A stretch of 64,000 nucleotides of DNA from Linnemannia hyalina (lineage: Eukaryota > Mortierellomycota > Mortierellomycetes > Mortierellales > Mortierellaceae): positions 1,612,001 to 1,676,000 of the forward strand of contig JAHRHY010000001.1 of the NCBI GenBank assembly GCA_019671135.1. Direction: 5' to 3'. The notes under the pieces were generated by a model. The model had not been told where the DNA came from and made no database searches. It worked only from the letters and a program-made list of their open reading frames with translations. Within the stretch, counting starts at the first letter, position 1; every line of letters starts with the position of its first letter. Both the position numbers and the translations under genes were made by a program. Shown here piece by piece: positions 36,629 to 47,404 of the stretch.

Positions 36629-39600
36629 TTATATGGATCGGCCGGATTGTGCAGAAGACGGCAATCCTACGGGATCACTGCCATCTTCACTCGGCGAACT
36701 TGCCACAGGAGTCTCCAACGGCTCAGGTCTCTCTGACATATGCGGGACATCCAACAGCACATGATTCCGAGTGTCAATAGCCTGCTGAGCTCCACCCTGC
36801 TTCGGGCCCTGATCTTGTTGGCGTCGATGTGCTTGATCACGGTGACGCTCTCGTGATCTAGAACGGCGATGCTGTCGGGGATGGGGATGTGGCGTCCGCA
36901 TCGGAGGATCAGGCGGTGTGCGAAGTTGAAGCGAATCGGGGTTGATACTGCGGCGATGGATCTGTCGCCGCAACCGACTTGGACTTGATCGAGTTCTGGG
37001 AATCGCAGAAGGTGGTCCCAACAGTCTAGAGGCGATTCGGGCTCGTTGATTGTCTAGATCCTCGTCGTCCTCATCATCATCACTTCCTTCCTCATCCCAT
37101 TCGTCCAATTCCTCCAACTCTTCCTCGTTGTCTGTATCATCATCAGCCACTCCATGGGATCCTTTGAACTGCTCCAACCGCTTGCGACGCTCCTCGATCT
37201 GACGCTTCTGCCGGAATCTTGTCTCACATCGCTTCTCGCGTAGCCTCTTCTCCGAAACCTCCCATTCTGCTACCTTCTGCAATGCTTCCTCGCAGGCAAG
37301 TGTCAGAGCCTTGAATCGCTTCGAGTACTCAAGCATGCTCTGCCACTGGACCGCAGGGATGGTGATCATGCTGTCCTTGGTATGTTGCGGAGCTGATACA
37401 GACGTTGGAATCTGCAAAACATCTGGAGCTGGCGGAGGAGTGGATGACTGGCTGCGTGAGCGACTTTGCCCTCGGCGAAGCTGTGTGACATTGCTTGGGG
37501 CCATTGTGGAAGGCCACGCCGTGATGTTGAGGCGATTAGAATCCCTCAGTGAAGTGGATCCAGAGCCATGGAATGTATCTCCGAACTGAAGGTCATGGGA
37601 GTGTCGTCGCCCGTGCATCATAGGTCGTAAAGAATGTCGGTGAATTGAGCTTGTCGAGGTGATGTCCATGGATATCGAAGGACTGAGGAACGAAGGCTCG
37701 GACTCATCCTCTTCTGCCTCTAGGTAGGTGACGATTGCTCCAGGATTGGGGTTTGCAGGTAGAGTTCGCGAAGGCAGTCTCGAAATGTTCGAAGCGGTGA
37801 CTCTTCGCTCGTTATCCGTGTACTCCAGCCCGAGAATCTTACGAAGTATCTCATCAAAACTCTTCGAGACCTTGACGAGATTTTGGAGTGTGCCATGGCA
37901 GGATTTGTCGTCCGTTTCAGTCGTTTGGGCGGCAGTACCGTTGGGGCCGTCAGTATCAGAAGCTCCTCCTCTAAACGATCCAGCAACATCGGCACCGGTC
38001 CGAGAAGTTCCATGGTCCAAATCCGTGTCGTCGTCTTGGTGACCACCTCGTTCATCGTCCAGAGCTTCCAATTGTTCCGACCTTTTCAGTTGCGTCTCAA
38101 CTACATGCTTCCTCATTGACTTGTTCAGGACCTCCGATATCAACGACGCCAACGAAGTCAATGTGACGACACCAACGAGACAATAGGCCAAAAAGATGGA
38201 TCGTCCAGCCATAGTCTTGGGCACAAAATCTCCATAACCAACCGTGGAAAAGGCAATGAAGACAAAGTACACCGATGCCCCGAAACTCCAAGACTCGACA
38301 AACGTAAATATGACGGCTCCAACCAGCCAGAAGGTCAGGAACATGGCAGCGCTCAGCCGGAGTCGTCGCTGGTACTCCACCATGCTTTCCTTGTAGGCCT
38401 GTCTCTTGTCGGCTTCCCGCTGCTCCTCCAGAGTTGTCGGTTGCGTTGCCTCCTGAGTAGGTGGTCGTCGGAAGAACCGAAATCGATCCAGCCACGACTT
38501 TTCATGGGTCGAGCCGCAAGAATATCCGGGACAGACGGTGGCGTAACGAAGAAGATCGTCGTCGACATTGTAGGGGGTTCTCCGCAAAGCCGCTCCTGCC
38601 TGAGACTCCGATGAAACTTCCCTGGCATTGGCTCCAGGTTGCTCGTACCGTGAAATGTTGGATCCCGGTGTCCTAAGCATCTCGATTGCACCCTGAGATG
38701 GATTGTCGGTCTGCGTCATATTAAATGCGTCGCGCTGTCGAGAGTTAGTGCCGTCGACAGACTTGGGCTCTGAACCTCTTATACTGCGAGTAAAGATGCC
38801 TGGAAGACGTAGTCGACCCCCATTGGCAACATTAAAGCGGCGAGGAAAGTGAATGAAATAGTGCGAATCGCTCACTGTGCCGCTTGGGCTGGGCTTTGTT
38901 CCTGGTGCTCCTGGTGTAGTCGAAGTTCCTGAACCGACCGGTGGCTGTGACGCATCCATCTGCTGAATTCGCTCTATCGCTTGCTGAAGTCGCAGTCGCT
39001 GCACCTCCTGACGGGCACGCTGGTCTCGACGCTCTCGTCGCCTTGCATCGCGCTTGGCCTTGCGCTCCTTTGAACGAGCTGCAAACCGTCGGTGTAGATC
39101 TTCCACGATGACATAGCGAATTGCATTGATAGCCAATGCCAAAAGTACGATTCCGCCAGCGGCATAGACAACAACAAAGATACGGCCACCCGTTGACTGC
39201 GGCACCCTGTCTCCGAATCCAATCGTCGTAATCGTCACCATCACAAAGAACCTAATTTCAGAAACAGTTCAGAGCCGATGAGAATGCGGTCCACTTGTAT
39301 CATCGTGCACATACCTCCATATGCCAAACCTCTTTTGAGCGACTTACAAGGCATCCAAGAACGTCCACCTTTCCAGATAGATGAAAATCAAGGCGCCAAT
39401 GGCCAAATAGAAGCAGAGCGACATGGCCTCCGCGATCAAAATTCGCTGCTTGTGGGTGACACCTGAACCCTGTAGCCGGAAGTTAGGCGTCCGGTGAAAA
39501 TCAATTGAGATGAGGATTGTCGCAAGGAAACTGAACAGAATGGAGGCGAGCATAGTCCAGAAACCTTCGAGGTACGCATAGCCCTTTGAGAGTGGATAGA

Positions 39601-40762
39601 GGATGCCAAAAGGGACAACAGCACAAATACAGAGTATATCTATCGATGATAAAAATGAGATGATCAGTACTCTGAGCTGTGCAAAGAATGTCGACAATCG
39701 CTATACACGCAGGAGATGATTGTACCTTGGATGGTGGCCGTGATGAGCGAAAGGACGACGCTGTGATAGACGTGCTGCTCCAAAAAGCGGAAGAGAACGC
39801 AGATGTTACAGATGACGGACATGACGAGCGCCGAGATGATGATCCCATTTAGCCAATGCGGGATCTCCAGCACCTCGGGATCGTTCCAGTCCTGGAGGGT
39901 CTCATTGTATCTAATCATTGTTATTAAAAAAAGCAATTCGCTGTTATTAATTTGCTCCGCAAGTGCTTGTTTTGTTTGTGTAACAATTCAACGTCGTCCG
40001 ATTCATACAACTGCATGAAGACAGTACATATTTTTGTTTACATGCATAACGCAGGGTAGAATGTGATTGCAATGATAGGGTGGAAAACAAGATCACCGAG
40101 GGGAGGGGAAGTAAGCTAGAAAGGAAGTTATGCCCACCGAACCTGAGGAGCGATAACAGAGGCAGGCAGACCTGGACACACTTCCCGGAGCTACTTACGA
40201 GGCTCGTCCGACCCATGGCGACGTAATGGAAGGGACATTAATCAGGATCGAGACCTAGTGGTTTGATCGTGTTTGTAGATATAGTAGATAGACGGGGAGG
40301 AATATATATGAAGTAAGTACCTTGTGTTAGTTAAGCACGCTATAGGGGTCATAGGGGTAGGGGTGTGGGTGTGGTGTGGTCAAAGCTACTCTACTTTTCA
40401 GTGACATAATGAAAAAAAAAAGTGGTAGATGGGATGTAATGTGCTTAGCCTGGTTGTGGGGCTAGGCTTACAGGAAGGATGCATCCGATGAGGAGTGGAA
40501 GCAGGCGATAGTTCGTCTCGATCGAGGATGAATCGCTTGCAGCAGGAGGTGGGTCGTCATTTCGGAAAAACTGCCTGATGGGGCTGATGAACGGAGTGCG
40601 AGTGCGAGTGGACCTGTTCCTGTCGGAGGGGCTGTCGCGGTCGTGTGCGGATGGATGATCAGGAGAGGCTGTGTTGTTGAGAGAGCGACGGTGTCCGTGC
40701 AAACCTGTTCCTGGGAGAGAGGACTCGTCTAGGGTGTCATGAGCATGGTTTGAAAGTAGCAT
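36629..40762 (-). CDS. TOK-type two-pore outward-rectifying K+ channel
   Basis: Five exons (40762-40472, 40254-40199, 39910-39726, 39639-39348, 39251-36629) join in phase. Exon 1 is S/R/P-rich, ending in a first membrane segment (RLLPLLIGCILP) that continues in exon 2. Exons 3-4 encode further membrane segments (WLNGIIISALVMSVICNICVL and ILYPL...EGFWTMLASILFSFLATILIS). Exon 5 starts with pore 1, TTIGFGD, then a membrane segment. A very basic, long cytosolic linker of about 250 residues follows, then another membrane segment and pore 2, STVGYGDF, and a last membrane segment. This matches the eight-segment, two-pore TOK1 layout of fungal plasma membranes (K+ efflux, membrane potential). The long C-terminus has an acidic EEELEELDEWDEEGSDDDEDDED run and R/H-rich parts. 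The total is about 1145 residues, longer than yeast TOK1 (691). Confidence 0.9.
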
Positions 40763-41075
40763 TGAGGTGCGAGGGTATGCATCTCAATACTTTGACATCC
40801 AGGCTTTTGATCTATTTGTAAGGGCGGACAGAAAAGGTGTGTTGTGGTAGTAGTGGGTTCGACTACTGGGGATGCTCGAAAGGTGTTGTTGTTTGTTTGT
40901 TTGTTTGTTGTGATGGTATGGACTGTCGAAAACGTAGAGTTGGTGAGATCAAGTTGAAGCTGCAGGGCAGTTTGTTGCTGTGAAGTGGAGAGAGGGAATC
41001 AATCCGTCCACTCTTTATTGAGTATCGACAAAGGTGAAGAATGAAGGTTGGAGGAGAGGATATTAGATGGTGAAG

Positions 41076-41154
41076 AGTGGAGAGTGGAGAGTGGAGAGTG
41101 GAAGAGAGGAGAGTGGAGAGTGGAGAGTGGAAGAGAGGAGAGTGGAGAGTGGAA
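41076..41154. repeat. GAGAGTGGA minisatellite
   Basis: Tandem GAGAGTGGA units (7-9 bp), interrupted by AAGAGAGGA variants, about ten units in all, upstream of the TOK channel gene. Confidence 0.85.
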
Positions 41155-42539
41155 AAATGAATTGAATCAAAGGAAAGGAAGGAAGACAAAAGGTAAAAGA
41201 GTTGATCAACATAGGGCATTCGACGAAATGAGTCAACAACTCGCTTCTTCATGCAACGTCATGTCACAAGGGGGTTTGAAAGTAGTCGGATGTAAGAGGT
41301 GAAGAGAAACTGCAGTTTGAGTAGTGAGTGTAACAAGACACAGACGGTATTAGGAGAATAAAAAATATATATATATATAAGAATAAAGAAATTAAAATGA
41401 GCAAGCGGCTTTTCCTACGTGAGCTGACTGGCCAACTGTGGTTGCAGTTGTGGGTTGTGTAGGTGGCTGCAGTTATGGGTTGTGTTGTTGTGGCTGCGGT
41501 TGTGGGTTGTGCAGGTGGTTGTGGCTCCAAGACATGGATCCACCCGCAGCGCCGATCTTGTTTCGTTGCTGCTGATCAAGTACTGTGATGACATGGACTT
41601 GCGTACAGGTGTACAGGTGGAGACATATCCCTCCCTCCCTCCAGGTGAAGAGACAAATGAAGCACATGAGCATATGTGTCTTGGAGTGGCAAAGAACCGG
41701 GTGGGTTAGATCTCCCGCTGCCGAGTCCTTTTCGAGCAGGCGCCCGAACCCAAATGAAGCGGACTTGCAATTGCAATTGCAATTGCACATTCTCACCATG
41801 CCATGCGCAATACGGAACACTAATAAATACTTTTCTCCCTTTCCTACTCTCCTTCCCCTGGCACACTTGTGCACGGATCCCCAAAGCAATGAATGACTTG
41901 GTCTTGATTGACTGTGCTTGCCTGTTGTTGCTTGTATGCTAGTGTGCTTTAGTTGTGTACCGCAAGGTTGCAATGAGAAAATGACCTAGCTGAACGGACC
42001 CAGGTCACATAGAATTTCATTTTTTTTTTTTTTTTTTTTCACACGCACCTCGCGCACCATACCTCTCTTTTTCTCTTTGTTCCTTTTCTTCCTTTCCTCT
42101 TTCCTTCTCTTCTCCTCTTCTTCTTTCTCTTCCCTTCCCTTGCTCCCCATTGTGCATGCACTTCAACTAGAACGTCCCTTCGTACCCTTCCCTTTCCCCA
42201 ACAACACCCCACCTTCCCCCCTTCCTTCTTCCTTCCTTCCTGAACCGACCTCTTACATTGATCGGTCATCTTCTCATTCACCTTCTCGCCCTCTCTTCCC
42301 ACCATTCCTCCACTCGCCTCTGTCTCTGTTGCTGTTGTGCTCAAGCAAGGCCCGTCCATCCAGGCTGAAAAGTGTCCCTTCACCACTCGCCTGCTTGTCT
42401 CCTTCCCGGACGGCCTCTTTTCTACCCACAGCAATCACCACCACCACCATTCTCAGCAGGAACTCATTACTGTCCTTTCTTGCTGTTCTTCTCTCATTCA
42501 AGAACAACACCACCATACCGCAACAGCGCTCAACACTCA

Positions 42540-42575
42540 ACTGAACAACAGCAACAGCAACAACAGCAACAGCAA

Positions 42576-42611
<36 letters not shown>

Positions 42612-42612
42612 A
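42540..42612. repeat. CAACAG hexanucleotide tract
   Basis: A CAG/CAA-rich run of about 70 bp in the presumed leader of the CK1 gene. It can be read as poly-Gln or poly-Ser/Asn, depending on the frame. Confidence 0.8.
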
Positions 42613-43181
42613 AATAACAACAACAACAAATACCAGGACCTCAAACATAACACAGATAAAACAGACAACATAAACACAAGCAGGAAACACAAGCTCTCGT
42701 TCGAAAGACTAGAGCTGACCCCGCACTCGCCTGTGACCCGACTCCTTGGATATTCTTCTTCAAACTCTTCTTCGCTTGAGTCCATCGTCAGAGCTGGACT
42801 TTCGCTTCCTTCGACTGCCTCTACTGCTGCTTTCGCTGCACATTTGACTGGTCACAACAACAACGGCGTGCTTGCAGTCGTTGCAAACGGTCCTTTATAT
42901 CCTTTGCTGCGATTGTCCTCTGCACCCCCACCGCCACGCCTGAGTCCTTACTCCCTGACATCAACACCCAACAACAAACAGGACCCGTCGAGCGTTGATC
43001 CTCCCTCGATCTCATTGGCAATCAAGGCGTCCTCTCAAACGGCCTTGTCGTCATTGTTGTCAGCATCTCCGTTTGTTGCTGACTTTTATTCTCTGATTAA
43101 ATCCAGTCCTCCCTCCCCTTTCTGTCGCTTTTCCCCCTTCTCCTCCTCCGGAGCCCAGAGATATCGCCACTGTCTCCTCAA

Positions 43182-46100
43182 ATGGGCTCGTCTGCGACCG
43201 TCATCGGAGGAGAGTACCTTGTCCTGGGCAAGATTGGCGAAGGGTCGTTTGGAGAAGTCTTTCGAGGTAAGCATACAACCATATCCATCCACATATTTAA
43301 AGTACCGTGAATGGCTCCCTTCATTTGCCCAAATGGTGGGGCTCTGTCTTGACTGGGCTACCCTTACCCTTACCATCCAGCAAAGAGCAAAAAAAAAAGT
43401 AAAAAGGTCACGAGTGACGGTGATTTTTATGACGCTCTTTCTTCCACTTCCTCGTCTTGAGAAAGCCCCTTGACCTGGGTTATGTTGTTTGCTGTTTGCC
43501 ATTCGCTGTTACTATTCTAGCCACGCTCTTTCGTTAATCGGTCGAGATTGTAGCTCCTCTTTTTGTTCATTCTTTTCATCATGCACTCGACTCGGCTCGA
43601 TAACTTAGCATAACCCCTACTCTATTCAACTGCATTTTCGACAATCAGCAATCGAACTTGAAGATCACAATATCACAGAATTATGGTTATGTATTAACGA
43701 TCTAAACCTCACACCTCACCCCACAACTCCCTGCCGATTAAACATTCTTAATTTAGCGACTCATATTGCCACTGGTGTCGACTATGCTATCAAGCGAGAG
43801 CCCATTAATGTGGCACACCCCCAGCTCGAACACGAAGCCAAGATCTATGCCAAACTCGAAGGCGGAGGTAATTCTTTTTTCCTTTGGTCAATGGAATTGA
43901 GGGCACGAGGAACATGCTCGCTTGACACTAGTTTGAAATACATAGCTAATTCCAGGGGCCATCAAAAAGAAGAACGGACAGAGAGTAGAGCATTGACCCT
44001 AATGCCTTGCAGAGGAGGGGGGGGGGTCACACTATCACATACGCGCCCTGTGCATTTTTTTTTCTTTGCCTTTCCTCTGGGTCATGCATTGACCCCTGGC
44101 ATACATTCTTGCCGCCGTCTATTTTTTCCCGTTCTGTTCCATGTCTTGTAGTCCATGCGCTCACACTCACATCCAATTGCCTCATCCTTGTTCCATTCTA
44201 CCACTTTCAATATGTCTTTTAGTTGGCATTGCGCGCGTCCACTGGTTTGGAAAAGAGGGGATGTACAATGCAATGGTCGTCGATCTTTTGGGACCCAACC
44301 TAAAGCAGGTTCGACGCGAAAACGAAAAGTTCCCTCTTAGCTTTGTTATCGACCTTGGTGTTCAAATCGTAAGTTGACAGTCCATTGTTGAAGTATTGGT
44401 ACTTTTTGATTGTGTTACTATGTCTAAGTAATCCCACTGTCGCACAACCTGATCTGAAAGCTGTCATTGAATCTTTAAAGCTCAACCAACTCGAGTTCAT
44501 CCATAAGCGCGGAATCGTGTACCGAGATATAAAGCCCGAGAACTTTCTCTTGGACGCCGATATTACTTTGCCGGATCCGCCTCTGGGCAAGGCACATACA
44601 CCGCCCACATATCCGGACCAAACAATGAGTTTCTTCAACGACACTCGTCAGCGCCAGCACAGTATCGAGTCCAACATGTCGACGTCTCCTGGGTCCCCTA
44701 TCATCAACTACGACAAGCCACACCTCTCAATTGTCGACTTTGGCCTCGCTGCCTTCTACCGCGATGCTTCAGGGAAACACATTCCCAACAGAGGCAGCAC
44801 CCCTCACAAGGTTGGAACCGCTCGCTATGCCAGCATCAACATCCATTGCGGACGACGTAAGTTTGACGCCCTGACTATGTCTGTGTTTGATAGAAGGTTA
44901 TTTCATCACCAGTAACTAACGCTCTTTAATACCTGCGGCAAATAATTAGAACATACGCGTCGTGACGACATCGAGTCGACGGGGTACATGCTTATGGAAT
45001 TCTTGATCGGGGCTCTACCTTGGTCTGGCATCATGGCAAGGAACTCGAAGCAGGGATGGTCCAAGATGAAGGAAATCAAAGAGGACATCGAACTGGACGA
45101 GCTCTGTGAGGGCCTTCCCAAGGGATTCATGTCGTACATTGGCTATGCAAGGAGTTTGAAGTTCGAGGAGGAACCAGACTATGAATACCTCCGCAACATC
45201 CTTCGAGGCTCAGCAGGCCGTGGCTCTGAGGCGCATACAGTCCGTTGCCACCGTGAACCTGTCATCCACATGTCCAAGTCGCTCGAGCAATGCTTCGATG
45301 GTCTTCAAATCCATCGTGCACACGAACCCATGCGAACCAAGGTGTCATGCAAACCGGAGGACCCTTTGAAGGACTGGCGCAATCGACCTCAGTACATTCC
45401 TCCCCAACAAGACGAGTATCCAGATTACAACCCGAACTCGATGTGGACAACAACACCTCCTGATCTTAGCGGCATGGCTGCGATGGGGCCTCGGGATATC
45501 AATCAGGAACTCAAGGACAAGATCGAATGGGGACCAGCTCCGGGATCGCCTCAGGTACTTGGATCGGATACTCCGTTCGGGATGTATGGCGACTACCAGG
45601 ATGGCGCAGATTATGGCACGGCAAGACAGCGCAAACCTTCCTGGGGCGATGATGATCCTTTGGCACGCTGGGGTCAAGAAAATGATGGCGAGTCCAACTC
45701 AAGCGGCGACATCCTTCCCCCGTTCCACATTGGTTCTTTCCAGGACGAGCTGACCCCTGTCCCTAGTAACGGAAAGTCATCGAATGTGCGTCCTAGCATA
45801 TCGACTCAGTCTCAGACGCAACCCCTTGGCCGTCATCATCCTCCACAGGATGCTCGGTTTTACTTGGACGAGCCACCATTTGGATTGCAGGCTCAGAATG
45901 GTGCCAGGTCAGGACATAATCAACCCAGCGCCTCGCAACCTATTCCTTCAGGCAACCGAAAAAATTCTGGCCACCAGTACATCAACACTTTCCCACCACA
46001 CCCTATGGTCAATGACCCTACCTCAGGGTCGCCCAAGTCTCTTTCGTCATCGTTGTCGTCCCTCAGCATCCGCTCTGGGGCAGAGGAAGAGCCAGGCATC

Positions 46101-46928
46101 GAACGATCACAAGCCTCCGCCAACAGGGGACATGCCCAGGAGCTTCACAGTTCCGAAAAGCCCGCCCCGCGCAAGCATCAAGAAAGAGCCATTGGCTCTA
46201 TGGATCGCCAAGAGACTGGATGGGTACCCTCACGAGCCTCCGGCGGTCATGGCGGCGGTGATTTTGGCTATGGCTTTGGCCAGGGAGCACAGAACAATGG
46301 CAATAATGGTCGGAATGGGAGCGAGAACTGGCAGCATCCACGCGACCATGGTCGTCAGCAGGATCGATGGAGGTCTGATCGTCGACAACAAGCTGGCTCG
46401 GTCGAACCTCCTGCACACTTCCCCGACTTTTACAACCAGCACCAACAGCAGCAACAGCAGCAAGGTCCTAATAGCTTTGGAGGCAACCAGCGCAATCACC
46501 ATCATCACGCCCGCCAGCACTCTGCGCCAGGAATGCGAGCCCATTTCCAGGCAGCCTCGACTTCCAAACAAGGAATCCACCACCCGGTGCACCCGCCTTA
46601 TCAAGGCTATGGACATGGACATGGGTTTGGTCAAGTTTCGGGTCAGGGTCAGGCGCAGAACCAAGGGCATAGCCAGGGCCAAGGCCAAGGCCAAGGTCAG
46701 GATCGGAACTTTGGGCAAGGTATCGGGCACAGCGACCGTCGACGCCGATCGAGGTCGCGAAAGTGCTCCAATGCGAGTCTTTCCAGCCTAATTGACCATC
46801 GCAACAACAACGGCAACAACAGTAACAACAGTAACAAGGTTGGCAACGGTAACGGTAACGGGAACGGTAATGGCAACGCCAATGCGAATACGAACGCGAA
46901 CTCTGGGAGAATCAAACAAAAACAGTAG
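43182..46928 (+). CDS. Casein kinase 1-like protein kinase with long Gln/Gly/His-rich tail
   Basis: Five exons (43182-43266, 43757-43867, 44223-44368, 44481-44856, 44950-46928) join in phase to give 898 residues. The kinase has all CK1 hallmarks: LGKIGEGSFGEVF, DYAIKRE (ATP Lys), AMVVDLLGPNLKQV, FIHKRGIVYRDIKPENFL, VDFGLAAFYRD, GTARYASINIH (CK1-specific activation segment) and RRDDIESTGYMLMEFLIGALPW. There is an insertion of about 45 residues between the catalytic loop and DFG (LPDPPLGKAHTPPTYPDQ onward) that typical CK1 lacks. The 600-residue tail is P/S/Q/G/H-rich with a QGQGQGQG run and poly-Asn, and probably gives localisation or condensate behaviour. No C-terminal Cys pair for palmitoylation (as in yeast Yck) is present. 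The start was chosen because MGSS... leads directly into the kinase. It converges on NoxR. Confidence 0.9.
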
Positions 46929-47404
46929 TTTTTATTTTTGCTCTTTTCTTTTGATATCAGCTTCATTTCTGAACATCATTCCTCCATTTCATTGTTCCTT
47001 TTTCTACTTTCTTCGTTGTTTATTCTTCTGTTTGCTTTTCTTTCATTGTTTTTTTTTTTTTTTTTTTCTGCGACATCGGCATCTTCAGTGTATCCCCTCA
47101 TTTTTGAAGTACAGCAATAAAAATCTGAATGGCATGAATATTTTCGGATGGCTTTTATTTTTTTTGTGTTGAAAATGAGTATGTGCTTTTTGGATGTTCA
47201 TGGGAAGGGAAAAAAAAAATGAAATGCTGGATAACGTCTATGGTATTGGGTATTGGGTATTGCTGGTCGTGATGAAAGAGGGATATTTTTTTTTAGGATG
47301 TGGAGCGAAAGGGGGGGACTGAAAAATGCATGCAAAAGTGATGAAGTTTTTTAAACGAACAACAAGAAAATGAAAAGGTGTCGTCAAAAGGTGGGGGTAG
47401 AAAT
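46929..47404. other. Convergent 3' spacer
   Basis: A T-rich spacer of 476 bp between the CK1 and NoxR stop codons, with a T homopolymer at about 47049-47067. No gene is seen. Confidence 0.55.

Larger units (their letters stand above)
40763..43181. other. Divergent region with minisatellite and long leader
   Basis: This lies between the TOK and CK1 start codons. It contains a GAGAGTGGA minisatellite (about 41076-41154), a GT-rich patch with three GGTTGTGGGTTGTG-like copies (about 41430-41523), a T homopolymer (about 42020-42040) and a long CT-rich and CAG/CAA-rich stretch (42060-42620). The last part is probably the 5' leader of the CK1 gene. A 378-codon open frame (42337-43473) crosses it in another frame than the kinase and is judged non-coding. 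Confidence 0.5.

Noticed and set aside
42337..43473. 378-codon plus-strand frame
   Set aside because: It is out of frame with the kinase and low in complexity, and it runs into CK1 intron 1; judged leader sequence, perhaps an upstream frame.
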